A stretch of 64,000 bases of DNA. It comes from Azospira inquinata. Its GTDB lineage: Bacteria > Pseudomonadota > Gammaproteobacteria > Burkholderiales > Rhodocyclaceae. The translations under genes and the position numbers were made by a program. Shown one piece after another: positions 1-8,300 of the stretch (position 1 is its first letter; each line of letters starts with the position of its first letter). The notes below the pieces were generated by a model. That model saw nothing but the letters and a program-made list of their open reading frames with translations, was not told the DNA's origin and did no database searches. The stretch spans positions 1,984,001-2,048,000 of the forward strand of contig NZ_CP064782.1 in NCBI RefSeq assembly GCF_018905915.1, written 5' to 3'.

Positions 1-986
1 TGCTGATCCCGAACCAGTACATTGGCCTCCCGGGCCAGGAGCAGGCTGAAGGGGTCGATGTTGCTGGAGCCCACCGTGGCCCACTGGCCGTCTACCACCG
101 CCACCTTGGCGTGGAGAAAGCTGCGCTGGTAAAGGAAAATACGCACCCCGGCTCCCAGGAAGAAGCCGTAGAGGGCCTGGGAGGCGTAGTGGAGCAGCCG
201 GTATTCCACCCGGCCCTGTAATAGCACGGTGACCTTGACCCCCCGGCCCACGGCGGCCGCCAGGGCATGGCGGAAGCGGGCCCCGGGGAGGAAGTAGGCG
301 TTGGCCAGCAGCACTTCCTCCCGGGCGCTGTTGATGGCCTCCAGATAGGCGTTCTCAATTTCCCCCCGGTGGCGGATGTTGTCCCGGGTGACGAAGGCGG
401 CCCACTGGTGACCAGCCGGGTAAGTCTGGGCGATGAGCCGGGAGGTGTTGTGGTAGCGGTGGCGGAAATTGGCCCACACCACCATTTCCCAAAGCCGCCC
501 CACGGTCCGGTGGATGGGGGCCAGGAGCGGCCCTTCCACCTGAATGGCGTAGTCGTAGCGGGGCGGCACCTGGTGGGGGGTGTTCATGTCATCGATGATG
601 TTGATGCCACCCACGAAGGCGATACGGGCATCCACCACGGCGATCTTCCGATGCATCCGTCGCAGCCGGTGGCGGCGCAGGCGCCAGGGGGCTAGTTCCG
701 GGCGGAAGATGAGTACCTGGACCCCGGCGGCCAGCAACTGGGGCATCAGGGTTTGGGGAAAGCTCCGGGCGCCAAAGCCGTCCACCAGCAGACGCACGGT
801 AATGCCCCGGCGGGCCGCTTCCCCCAGGGCGGCAGCGATGTGGCGGCCGGTGGCGTCATTTTCGAAAATGTAGGTTTCCAGGTGGATTTCTTTCTCCGCT
901 TCCCGAATGGCCTGGAGCAGGGCGGGAAAATATTCCCCGCCGCTGTTGAGGAGGCGCAGCCGGTTGCCGGGGAGGAATTCCGCCAT
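1..986 (-). CDS. clsB: Cardiolipin synthase B, phospholipase D family (3' end cut by window edge)
   Basis: The first 328 residues are visible and the gene continues past the left edge. Two HKD phosphodiesterase motifs are present and intact: HRKIAVVD (His112, Lys114, Asp119) and HAKVAVVD (His292, Lys294, Asp299), the second followed by GSSNID. This is the arrangement of ClsB/YbhO, which makes cardiolipin by phosphatidyl transfer at the inner membrane; there is no N-terminal pair of membrane helices as in ClsA. The ATG start lies 5 bases after the stop of the EEP-family gene. In E. coli the same pair is ybhP-clsB, so the genes are surely one operon. The membrane role is inferred from the family. 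Confidence 0.9.
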   Translation of the reverse strand, partial: MAEFLPGNRLRLLNSGGEYFPALLQAIREAEKEIHLETYIFENDATGRHIAAALGEAARRGITVRLLVDGFGARSFPQTLMPQLLAAGVQVLIFRPELAPWRLRRHRLRRMHRKIAVVDARIAFVGGINIIDDMNTPHQVPPRYDYAIQVEGPLLAPIHRTVGRLWEMVVWANFRHRYHNTSRLIAQTYPAGHQWAAFVTRDNIRHRGEIENAYLEAINSAREEVLLANAYFLPGARFRHALAAAVGRGVKVTVLLQGRVEYRLLHYASQALYGFFLGAGVRIFLYQRSFLHAKVAVVDGQWATVGSSNIDPFSLLLAREANVLVRDQ

Positions 987-991
987 GGGGC

Positions 992-1762
992 TCAGGGGGC
1001 CAGGGTAAGACGGGCGGAGAGGGCGGCGTGGTCCGAGAGCTGGGACCAGGGCTCGCCGAAATGGACTTCCGCCCGATGCACGTGGAAGCCCCGCACATAG
1101 ATCCGGTCTAAGCGCAGCAGGGGCAGGGTTGAGGGAAAACTGCGCACCGGCTGGCCGGCGGCGCCGCCGAACACTTCCGTGAGATGGAGCCGTTCCGCTA
1201 GCAGGTCGTCCGCCTTGTTGCGCCAGTCGTTAAAGTCCCCGGCGATGATCAGGGGAGATTCGGGGGGCACCAAGCCTTCCACCCGGTCTGCCAGGGACTC
1301 CATCTGCTTGCGTCGGCTGCGCCCGAACAGGGACAGATGGACGCAGATGCAATGCAGGGGCACTTCCCAGCCCGCCACCTGGATAATGGCGTGGAGCAGA
1401 CCTCGGCGTTCGAACTGGTGCTGGGAAACGTCTTGGTTTTCCGAGGACAGAATGGGGTAGCGGGAGAGGATGGCGTTACCGTGGTGGCCGCCGTGATAGA
1501 CCATGTTGCGGCCATAGGCCGTGGCTTGCCAGACATCTTCCGCCAGGAATTTGTGCTGGGGTTCCTCCGGCCAGTCCTCCAGTTTTTTTGCGTGGCCCCG
1601 GTGCAGGCCCTGGACCTCCTGGAGAAAGACCACGTCCGGAGCCAGCTCCCGCAGACAGTCCCGCAGCTCATGGACCATCACCCGGCGGTTGAACTGGGTG
1701 AAGCCCTTGTGGATGTTGTAGGTGGCGACGTGGAGTTGGGGGAGCTTGCGGGGGGTAGTCAT
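992..1762 (-). CDS. Endonuclease/exonuclease/phosphatase family protein (YbhP-like)
   Basis: A 256-residue protein of the EEP superfamily (Mg-dependent DNase I/phosphodiesterase fold). Visible motifs are TYNIHKG near residue 15, FLQEVQG near residue 46 (the metal-binding Glu), a GDFND motif in the second half and a C-terminal SDHAAL motif with the catalytic Asp-His pair. No signal peptide or membrane segment is seen. It sits directly upstream of clsB with a 5-base gap, as ybhP does in E. coli, which suggests a role in phospholipid handling rather than DNA repair. The exact substrate is not known. Confidence 0.85.
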   Translation of the reverse strand: MTTPRKLPQLHVATYNIHKGFTQFNRRVMVHELRDCLRELAPDVVFLQEVQGLHRGHAKKLEDWPEEPQHKFLAEDVWQATAYGRNMVYHGGHHGNAILSRYPILSSENQDVSQHQFERRGLLHAIIQVAGWEVPLHCICVHLSLFGRSRRKQMESLADRVEGLVPPESPLIIAGDFNDWRNKADDLLAERLHLTEVFGGAAGQPVRSFPSTLPLLRLDRIYVRGFHVHRAEVHFGEPWSQLSDHAALSARLTLAP

Positions 1763-1819
1763 GGCAAAGAGTATAAGCCAAGGCCCGGCGCCGGGCTCCG
1801 GGGGCGTCCGGTCAAGCCC

Positions 1820-4081
1820 TCAGGGCCGGGCGGGGGCCTTTTCCAGAAAGGCGGCGAAGGCTTCCGCCGCCAGGGGCTTGGCGTAGAGGTAGCCCTGGGC
1901 CTGCTGACAGCCGTAGTCCCGCAGCAATTGGGGCAGGCGCTGGTCTTCCACCCCTTCCGCAATGGTTTCCAGGCCCAGGCTCTGGGCCATCTGAATAATG
2001 GCCCGGACGATGGCCGTGTCGTCCCCGTCGTTGGCCATATTGCGCACGAAGGACTGGTCGATTTTCAGCTTATGGACGGCAAAGCGTTTCAGGTAGGCCA
2101 GGCTGGAGTAGCCGGTGCCGAAATCATCCACGGACAGGCGGATGCCCTGGCTGCGCAGATGGGCCAGGGTTTCCAGCACGGTTTCCGTATCGTCGATGAG
2201 GATGGATTCGGTCAGTTCCAGTTCCAACTGGGTAGGGGGCAGACCGCTCTGGGCCAGGGCTTCCAATACCGTGTGCTGGAGATTGCCCCGCTTGAACTGA
2301 ATGGCGGAGAGATTCACCGCCATGGTCAGGCCCGGGTGGCCGGATTTGTTCCAGCGCACCGCCTGACGGCAGGCTTCCTGCAATACCCAGGCCCCCAGGG
2401 GCACGATAAAGCCCGTGTCTTCCGCCAGGCCGATGAAGCGTACCGGGGACAGCAGCCCCAGTTCCGGGTGCTGCCAGCGGACCAGGGCTTCCGCTCCCAC
2501 CACGGCGCCGGTGCTGAGGCACACCTGGGGCTGGTAGTGGAGGACGAATTCCCCCCGCTCCAGGGCCCGCCCCAGCTCGTTGCGCAGGCGCAGATTGGCG
2601 GTGGCATTGGCGTTCATGCTGGGGTCGAAGAAGGAATAGGTGTTCCGTCCCGCTTCCTTGGCGTGGTACATGGCCGTATCGGCCCGCTGGATGAGCTTGC
2701 CCACCTCCGTCCCATCCCCCGGATAGCAGGCCACGCCGATGGAGGCGGAGGTGACCAGTTCCTGGGTGCCCAGGGGGAAGGGCCGGGAAATTTCCCCGAG
2801 AATTTTTTCCAGCTGACGGCTCAGGTCGGCGGCAGATGCGGCGGCCAGGAGCATGAGGAATTCGTCTCCCCCCTGGCGGCTCACCAGCTCGTCTTCTCCC
2901 AGGCAGTGGGCTAGGCGCTTGGCCACGGCCCGCAGCAGGGCATCGCCCACTGCATGGCCCAGGGAGTCATTAATGGTCTTGAAATGGTCCAGATCCAGGC
3001 AGAGCAGGGCGAAGCCCCGGCCGCTGCGCTGGGCCTTGGCGATGGCCTCCCGGGCTTTTTCCTGGAGCAGGAGCCGGTTAGGCAGTTCGGTGAGCAGGTC
3101 GTGGTGGGCGAGGAAATCGATCTGGGCCTGGGCGTCCTTGCGTTCCGTGATGTCGGAAAAGACGGCCAGGTAATTGGTGGCCTGACCGGAGCTGTCCCGA
3201 ACCACGGAAATACTGGACCACTGGGGATAAATTTCCCCATTCTTGCGCCGGTTCCACAGTTCCCCCTGCCAGTGCCCGTGGTGGATCAGGGCTTCCCACA
3301 TCTGCTGGTAAAAGGCCCGGTCATGCTTGCCCGAAGAAAGGAGCTTGGGGGTCTGGCCCAGGACTTCCTCCTGGGAATAGCCCGTGGTCTGGGTGAAGGC
3401 CCGGTTGACCGAAAGAATGCACCGGGAGGCATCAGTCACCATGATGCCTTCGCTGCTGCTTTCAAAAGCCTTGTGCAGGAGGCGCAGGGATTCGTCCTGC
3501 CGGTTCCGGTCCAGAACGATGCCGATAATGGAGGCGCCGATTTCCAGAAGCTTTTTGTGGAAAGGGCTGGGGTTACGATGCTCGAAGCTGGAGAGGGCGA
3601 AGGTGCCCACGACGCGCCCGCCCTGGCTACGGATGGGCATGGACCAGCAGGCCATGATCTTGAAGTCGATGGCCAGCTGGCGCAGGTCCTTCCAGCGATC
3701 GTCGGTCAGGGTGTCCGGCACATAGACCGGTTCCTGGCGATAGATCACATTGCCGCAAGAACCGGCGCAGGGGCCCGGCACCAGGCCGTTGAGCCGGGCC
3801 CGGCTTTCCGGGGTGAGGCTGGGTGCGGCGTATACATTCAGTCTGCAACCGGTGGGGTCGAGCAGCATGACCGAGGCCGCCGCATTGGGGAGCAGCTGTT
3901 CTTCCAGGCCACAGACGCTGTTGATGGTTTCCAGGTGGTCCTGTCCCCGGGCCACGGATTCCAGAATGGACTGTTGCAGGTTAAGCAGGGTTTCCTGCTC
4001 AGCGGGAGACAGCTGGCAGTAATCCACCCCGGATTCGGAGGCGAAGGGGGTGGGCAGGGGCGGGGGGGACAGGGTGGCCAT
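1820..4081 (-). CDS. GAF-PAS-GGDEF-EAL cyclic-di-GMP signalling protein
   Basis: A 753-residue soluble protein with four domains in order: GAF (about 15-180), PAS (about 190-305, ending in the usual SDITERK linker), GGDEF and EAL. The diguanylate cyclase motif is intact (RQGGDEF near residue 405). The phosphodiesterase domain has EALVRW near residue 530 and DDFGTGYSSL, so both activities could be present. No membrane helices are seen, so the GAF or PAS domain probably senses a cytoplasmic signal. The open frame extends 20 codons further upstream into nadA, but the ATG 7 bases after the nadA stop fits better. A long complementary frame on the other strand is only a shadow. Confidence 0.9.
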   Translation of the reverse strand: MATLSPPPLPTPFASESGVDYCQLSPAEQETLLNLQQSILESVARGQDHLETINSVCGLEEQLLPNAAASVMLLDPTGCRLNVYAAPSLTPESRARLNGLVPGPCAGSCGNVIYRQEPVYVPDTLTDDRWKDLRQLAIDFKIMACWSMPIRSQGGRVVGTFALSSFEHRNPSPFHKKLLEIGASIIGIVLDRNRQDESLRLLHKAFESSSEGIMVTDASRCILSVNRAFTQTTGYSQEEVLGQTPKLLSSGKHDRAFYQQMWEALIHHGHWQGELWNRRKNGEIYPQWSSISVVRDSSGQATNYLAVFSDITERKDAQAQIDFLAHHDLLTELPNRLLLQEKAREAIAKAQRSGRGFALLCLDLDHFKTINDSLGHAVGDALLRAVAKRLAHCLGEDELVSRQGGDEFLMLLAAASAADLSRQLEKILGEISRPFPLGTQELVTSASIGVACYPGDGTEVGKLIQRADTAMYHAKEAGRNTYSFFDPSMNANATANLRLRNELGRALERGEFVLHYQPQVCLSTGAVVGAEALVRWQHPELGLLSPVRFIGLAEDTGFIVPLGAWVLQEACRQAVRWNKSGHPGLTMAVNLSAIQFKRGNLQHTVLEALAQSGLPPTQLELELTESILIDDTETVLETLAHLRSQGIRLSVDDFGTGYSSLAYLKRFAVHKLKIDQSFVRNMANDGDDTAIVRAIIQMAQSLGLETIAEGVEDQRLPQLLRDYGCQQAQGYLYAKPLAAEAFAAFLEKAPARP

Positions 4082-4088
4082 GGGCGGC

Positions 4089-5189
4089 TCAGGAAACCGC
4101 CAACATGCGGTCCAGAGCGATGCGAGCCAGTTTGGCCTCATGCTCCGGCACCCGGATGGCGTTTACCACATTGCCGTCCGCCAGATTTTCCAGGGTCCAG
4201 GCCAGATGCTGGGGATCAATGCGCTGCATGGTGGAGCACATGCATACCGTGGGGGCCATGAACTGGACGATTTTGCCCTGGGGCTTCACTTCTTCCGCCA
4301 GCCGGTTTACCAGATTCAGTTCTGTGCCCACCAGCCAGCGGCTGCCCGCCGGAGCTTCCTTGATGGTTTTGACGATGGCTTCCGTGGAGCCTACCTGATC
4401 GGCCAGTTTACAAACGTCGAAATTGCACTCCGGGTGGGCGATGACCCGCCCATCCGGATGTTCCTTGCGGAAGCGCTCGATATGGCTGGCCTGGAACATC
4501 TGGTGCACCGAGCAATGGCCCTTCCACAGGAGAATCTTGGCCTGACGGATTTGTTCCGGGGTAAGGCCGCCGTTTTCCTGATCCGGGTCCCAGACCGCCA
4601 TGTCCCCCAGGGGAATGCCCAGGTTGTAGCCGGTCCAGCGGCCCAGATGCTGATCCGGGAAAAACAGCACCTTTTCCCGCTGGGCGAAGGCCCATTGGGC
4701 AATGGTGCCGGCGTTGGAGGAGGTGCAGACGATACCCCCGTGGTCGCCGCAGAAGGCTTTCAGGTCGGCGGCGGAATTGATGTAGGTGACCGGGGTGACC
4801 TGGGCATCCACATCTCCCAGCACTTCCCCCAGTTCCCGCCAGCACCGTTCCACCTTGGCCAGATTGGCCATGTCCGCCATGGAACAGCCCGCCGCCAGGT
4901 CAGGCAGGATGGCCGTCTGTCCGGCCTTGGACATGATGTCCGCCACTTCCGCCATAAAATGGACGCCGCAGAAAACGATGTATTCCGCATCGGTCTGGGA
5001 GGCCAGACGGGACAGTTTCAGGGAATCGCCGGTGAGGTCCGCGTGGCGATAAACATCAGCCCGCTGATAGTGGTGACAGAGGAGGACGGCCTTTTTCCCC
5101 AGACGGGCGCGGGCGGCGAGAATGCGTTCCTGGCAATCCTCGTCCTGCATTTCATTGAAGCGGTCGAAAGCGATGGTGGCTGTTTGCAT
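4089..5189 (-). CDS. nadA: Quinolinate synthase NadA
   Basis: A 366-residue protein that condenses iminoaspartate with dihydroxyacetone phosphate to quinolinate, the second step of de novo NAD synthesis. Family motifs include AVLLCHHYQRADVY near the N-terminus, FCGVHFMAE, and the cysteines of the oxygen-sensitive 4Fe-4S cluster (in FCGVH, in CTSSNAGT, and in the C-terminal VCMCSTM segment). The frame opens at a TTG 33 bases upstream, but the ATG used here gives the normal family length. It lies between a rhodanese gene and the GGDEF-EAL gene on the same strand, and no nadB or nadC is visible nearby. Confidence 0.95.
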   Translation of the reverse strand: MQTATIAFDRFNEMQDEDCQERILAARARLGKKAVLLCHHYQRADVYRHADLTGDSLKLSRLASQTDAEYIVFCGVHFMAEVADIMSKAGQTAILPDLAAGCSMADMANLAKVERCWRELGEVLGDVDAQVTPVTYINSAADLKAFCGDHGGIVCTSSNAGTIAQWAFAQREKVLFFPDQHLGRWTGYNLGIPLGDMAVWDPDQENGGLTPEQIRQAKILLWKGHCSVHQMFQASHIERFRKEHPDGRVIAHPECNFDVCKLADQVGSTEAIVKTIKEAPAGSRWLVGTELNLVNRLAEEVKPQGKIVQFMAPTVCMCSTMQRIDPQHLAWTLENLADGNVVNAIRVPEHEAKLARIALDRMLAVS

Positions 5190-5227
5190 GGGATTCTCGA
5201 ATTCTCCGGGGGCCTGGGGCAAAAGCC

Positions 5228-5692
5228 TCAGCTTTGGGTCCAGGGCAGGCCGGCATGACGCCAGCCGCCGATGTGATTGCGTTGGCCTTTGGCATCCCGG
5301 TCCCCTTCAAAGCCTTCCAGGATGTTGTAGCTGCTGCCGTAACCGGCCGCCGCCGCTGCCGTGGCCGCCATATTGGAGCGGCCGCCGCTGCGGCACAGGA
5401 ACATGACCAGGGATTCCGTATCCACCCGGGCCTTCAGCTGTTGCAGAAAATGGGGGTTGGGGGTGCCCCCCGGATAGATGTTCCACTCGATTTCCACCGC
5501 CTCGGGCACCCGGCCCACCCAGTCCTGCTCGGCCCGGGTACGTACATCCACCAGCTTGGCCCCGGGGGCGCTTTGCCACACCATCAGGGCCTCGGCGGGC
5601 GTGAGGGCGCCAGCGTAGGGAAGATTGAGTTCCTTGGCGCGGTTCTGGGCCAAAGCCAGGAGGTCGGCGAGTTTTCCCATGGTGTGGTCCAT
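5228..5692 (-). CDS. Rhodanese-like domain protein
   Basis: About 154 residues with a single rhodanese domain. The active-site loop is CRSGGRS, with catalytic Cys and closing Arg, preceded by VDVRTRAEQDW, the usual CH2A region. Such proteins carry or transfer sulfane sulfur. The start is uncertain: ATG codons at offsets 0 and 12 bases are both possible and neither has a clear ribosome site; the open frame runs further upstream but has no family support there. The stop is 38 bases before nadA, so the two may be cotranscribed; a sulfur-supply link to the NadA iron-sulfur cluster is only a guess. Confidence 0.8.
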   Translation of the reverse strand: MDHTMGKLADLLALAQNRAKELNLPYAGALTPAEALMVWQSAPGAKLVDVRTRAEQDWVGRVPEAVEIEWNIYPGGTPNPHFLQQLKARVDTESLVMFLCRSGGRSNMAATAAAAAGYGSSYNILEGFEGDRDAKGQRNHIGGWRHAGLPWTQS

Positions 5693-5782
5693 CAGGCAAA
5701 AGGGGTTGGGGAATTTCCCGGCCCAGGGGTGGCCTGGAGGGCCACCGGCCCGGGAGTGGAAAAATAAGGGCAGCGAGGGGGG

Positions 5783-5788
5783 ATTATA
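5783..5788 (-). promoter_or_regulatory. Candidate -10 box for the rhodanese-nadA run
   Basis: Perfect TATAAT on the minus strand in GC-rich DNA, 91 bases upstream of the chosen rhodanese start. No convincing -35 box is found at 16-18 bases. Confidence 0.3.
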
Positions 5789-6045
5789 AAACAATGCCTA
5801 CCCGGGCGCATTGAGCCCGGGGCAGGGCGGCGAGTTGGGTGAAAAACCCCGTTTGGGGCGAAAAGGCTTCAAAAAGGCGGTCTCGGGGCAAAATGCACCC
5901 ACTTTGAGCAGTAATCACCATGGCATGGGGGTGGCGGGCGTTGCAATTATCTCTTTTGACGTGGATGGCGGGGAAAAGTGCGGACGGGAGGACGTTTTTA
6001 CCGTGCCGGCCTGGGTGGCACAGGAAACGCTGAAAATCAGATGCT

Positions 6046-6062
6046 TGCACTTTATTGGTGCG
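6046..6062 (+). promoter_or_regulatory. NtrC-binding site 1 upstream of glnA
   Basis: TGCACTTTATTGGTGCG matches the enterobacterial NtrC consensus (TGCAC-N5-TGGTGCA) at all but the last base. It is centred 31 bp upstream of a second copy, so both lie on the same face of the helix, and about 127 bp upstream of the expected glnA transcription start. Confidence 0.85.
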
Positions 6063-6076
6063 ACTCTGGGGTAATT

Positions 6077-6093
6077 TGCGCACTATTGGTGCA
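6077..6093 (+). promoter_or_regulatory. NtrC-binding site 2 upstream of glnA
   Basis: TGCGCACTATTGGTGCA is a dyad that keeps the GCAC/GGTGCA half-sites of NtrC boxes. It is centred about 95 bp upstream of the expected start of transcription, a usual enhancer distance for sigma-54 promoters, and matches the paired-site layout of E. coli glnAp2. Confidence 0.8.
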
Positions 6094-6154
6094 TTAAAAA
6101 AGTAAAAGTCCGTATCTTTTCTTATGGCACAATGGCCTATGGACTGTGTGGCTT

Positions 6155-6170
6155 TGGCACGGATTTCGCT
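6155..6170 (+). promoter_or_regulatory. Sigma-54 promoter of glnA
   Basis: TGGCACGGATTTCGCT has GG (6156-6157) and GC (6168-6169) separated by exactly 10 bases, with one mismatch to the -12 element (TCGC for TTGC). It lies downstream of two NtrC boxes and about 70 bases before the glnA start codon. The arrangement predicts RpoN/NtrC-dependent glnA transcription under nitrogen limitation. Confidence 0.8.
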
Positions 6171-6238
6171 CACTGGTTCCGCACGGATTTATTTGAATGT
6201 CACCGGATCCCCGGTATCTGCTTAGGAGACTTTGCGCT

Positions 6239-7651
6239 ATGGCAACCCCTCAAGACGTCATGAAGTTGGTCAAGGAAAACGACGTCAAATTCGTTGATTT
6301 CCGCTTCACCGACACCCGCGGTAAGGAACAGCACGTGGGCGTGCCCATCTCCGCTTTTGACGAAGACAAGTTCGAAAGCGGTCATGCCTTTGACGGTTCC
6401 TCCATCGCCGGTTGGAAGGGGATTCAAGCCTCCGACATGCTGCTGATGCCGGATGCCGAAACCGCCTACATCGACCCCTTCTTCGACGAAACCACCCTGG
6501 TGCTGACCTGTGACGTGGTGGAACCTGCCGACGGCAAGGGCTACGACCGGGATCCCCGCTCCATCGCCAAGCGCGCCGAAGCTTACCTGAAGTCCTCCGG
6601 TATCGGTGACACCTGCTTCTTCGGCCCCGAACCCGAATTCTTCGTCTTCGATTCCGTGGAATGGAATGCGGACATGTCCGGCTCCTTCTGCAAGGTCTAT
6701 TCCGAAGAAGCCGCCTGGGCTTCCGGCGAAAAGATCGAAGGCGGCAACATCGGTCACCGTCCCTCCGTCAAGGGCGGCTATTTCCCCGTTCCCCCCGTTG
6801 ATTCCCTGAACGACGTGCGGGCCGCCATGTGTCTGGCCCTGGAACAATGCGGCGTGGAAGTGGAAGTGCACCACCACGAAGTGGCCACCGCCGGTCAGTG
6901 CGAAATCGGCACCAAGTTCAACTCCCTGGTGCGCCGCGCCGACTGGACCCAAGTGCTGAAGTACGTGGTTCACAATGTGGCCCACCAATACGGCAAGACC
7001 GCCACCTTCATGCCCAAGCCCATCGTTGGTGACAACGGTTCCGGCATGCACTGCCACCAATCCATCTGGAAGGACGGGCAAAACCTGTTCGCTGGCAACG
7101 GTTACGCCGGTCTGTCCGAATTCGCCCTGTACTACATTGGCGGCATCATCAAGCACGCTCGTGCCCTGAACGCCCTCACCAACCCGGGCACCAACTCCTA
7201 CAAGCGTCTGGTCCCCGGCTTCGAAGCTCCGGTGAAACTGGCTTACTCCGCCAAGAACCGTTCCGCTTCCATCCGCGTGCCCTACGTGGCTTCCTCCAAG
7301 GCCCGCCGGATCGAAGTGCGCTTCCCCGATCCCATCGCCAATCCCTACCTGGCCTTCTCCGCCATGATGATGGCCGGTCTGGACGGCGTGCAAAACAAGC
7401 TGCACCCCGGGGATGCCGCCGACAAGAACCTGTACGATCTGCCGCCGGAAGAAGATGCCAAGATCCCGACCGTGTGCTCCAGCCTGGAACAGGCCCTGGA
7501 TTACCTGGACAAGGATCGGGAATTCCTGACCCGTGGCGGTGTGTTCTCCAACGACTGGATCGATGCCTACATCGGCCTGAAGATGGAAGAAGTCACCAAG
7601 TTCCGCATGACCACCCACCCGGTGGAATTCGACATGTACTACAGCTGCTAA
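6239..7651 (+). CDS. glnA: Glutamine synthetase type I
   Basis: A 470-residue GSI enzyme, the usual length for the class, which forms glutamine from glutamate, ammonia and ATP. Seen motifs: the [12 protein letters not shown] loop, the [11 protein letters not shown] metal-binding strand, NGSGMH, and the adenylylation loop NLYDLPPEE with Tyr399 as the GlnE target. The ATG used has a good AGGAG site 9 bases upstream; an in-frame ATG 42 bases earlier has none. A sigma-54 promoter with two NtrC boxes precedes it, a strong intrinsic terminator follows it, and ntrB and ntrC lie downstream. A 472-codon open frame on the opposite strand is a codon-bias shadow. Confidence 0.98.
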   Translation: MATPQDVMKLVKENDVKFVDFRFTDTRGKEQHVGVPISAFDEDKFESGHAFDGSSIAGWKGIQASDMLLMPDAETAYIDPFFDETTLVLTCDVVEPADGKGYDRDPRSIAKRAEAYLKSSGIGDTCFFGPEPEFFVFDSVEWNADMSGSFCKVYSEEAAWASGEKIEGGNIGHRPSVKGGYFPVPPVDSLNDVRAAMCLALEQCGVEVEVHHHEVATAGQCEIGTKFNSLVRRADWTQVLKYVVHNVAHQYGKTATFMPKPIVGDNGSGMHCHQSIWKDGQNLFAGNGYAGLSEFALYYIGGIIKHARALNALTNPGTNSYKRLVPGFEAPVKLAYSAKNRSASIRVPYVASSKARRIEVRFPDPIANPYLAFSAMMMAGLDGVQNKLHPGDAADKNLYDLPPEEDAKIPTVCSSLEQALDYLDKDREFLTRGGVFSNDWIDAYIGLKMEEVTKFRMTTHPVEFDMYYSC

Positions 7652-7673
7652 TCGGCGGCTTTAGGTCGGAAAA

Positions 7674-7699
7674 GGACGGGGTTTCCCGTCCTTTTTTTT
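7674..7699 (+). terminator. Intrinsic terminator after glnA
   Basis: Perfect 7-bp stem GGACGGG / CCCGTCC with a GTTT loop followed by eight T residues, 22 bases past the glnA stop. It implies that ntrB-ntrC are expressed separately or by read-through. Confidence 0.9.
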
Positions 7700-7801
7700 C
7701 GTCCCTCGCCTGGAGAAATTCGGCCGGACGGGGCTTCCCCCCGATTTGCCTAAGCCGTGGGCATCCCCTACACTTAGCCCCCGTTCTTGGATGGAGCGAA
7801 A

Positions 7802-8272
7802 ATGAAAGCGCCTTTCCTGCTCGTGGTTTTGGGTTTGTTTGCCGTTTCGGCCCAGGCCGACATCTACAAATGTGTGGATGGGGCCGGGCATATCACCTTC
7901 TCCAATTTGCAACGGGGCGGTAGCGGCTGTAAGCGCCTCTATCTGGAACCGGCTGGTTCCTCCGGGGCGCCCCGCAGCAGTTCTTCTGCCTCCAGCTCCA
8001 GCCGCGCCGCGGCCCGGGCCAATCCTTCTCCTGCCGGTTTCCCCCGGGTGGAAGCGGATACCCAGAAGGCCCGGGATAATGACCGCCGGACCATCCTGGA
8101 ACAGGAACTGGCGGGTGAGCAGAAGGGCCTGGATGATGCCCGTCATGAGCTTTCCGCCCAGGAAGGCCAGGGCGCCAAGAACCCGGAACGTTTGCAGTCC
8201 GCCCGGGACCGGGTGCAGCAGCATGAGCGCAATATCGAAGCGCTGCGCAAGGAACTCAGCAAACTCAAATAA
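7802..8272 (+). CDS. Secreted DUF4124-type protein
   Basis: A 156-residue protein with a clear signal peptide (MKAPFLLVVLGLFAVSAQA, cleavage after Ala19) and then a short DUF4124-like module, DIYKCVDGAGHITFSN. The middle is a Ser/Ala-rich linker (about 60-80) and the C-terminal half is charged and helical, rich in Glu, Arg and Gln, likely a coiled coil. The function of the family is unknown; members are usually periplasmic. The ATG is preferred over a TTG 15 bases upstream because it begins the signal peptide. A similar gene between glnA and ntrB is often seen in Rhodocyclales (recalled, not checked). Confidence 0.85.
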   Translation: MKAPFLLVVLGLFAVSAQADIYKCVDGAGHITFSNLQRGGSGCKRLYLEPAGSSGAPRSSSSASSSSRAAARANPSPAGFPRVEADTQKARDNDRRTILEQELAGEQKGLDDARHELSAQEGQGAKNPERLQSARDRVQQHERNIEALRKELSKLK

Positions 8273-8300
8273 GGGCCTCTGGCTCCTCCCTCTTCCCCCC

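Larger units (their letters stand above)
5693..6238. other. Divergent intergenic region rhodanese/glnA
   Basis: A non-coding interval of 546 bases, clearly more AT-rich than its flanks near glnA. It holds a perfect TATAAT hexamer on the minus strand at 5783-5788, a GC-rich inverted repeat (7-bp arms at 5801-5807 and 5815-5821), two NtrC boxes and a sigma-54 promoter, the last three listed separately. A minus-strand open frame at 5784-6173 crosses all of these control elements and is not considered a gene. Confidence 0.7.

Noticed and set aside
6016..6031. Second sigma-54-like element (TGGCAC with GC at -12 spacing)
   Set aside because: It lies upstream of the NtrC boxes with a poor -12 element (ACGCT), so the enhancer order would be wrong; the element at 6155 fits better.
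5784..6173. Minus-strand open frame of 129 codons before glnA
   Set aside because: It covers both NtrC boxes and the sigma-54 promoter and has no domain-like sequence.
6200..7618. A 472-codon open frame on the strand opposite glnA
   Set aside because: It mirrors glnA exactly, as GC-rich codon use often yields stop-free antisense frames; it has no family character and no ribosome site. The same holds for long frames opposite trpB2, the GGDEF-EAL gene, leuS and proA.
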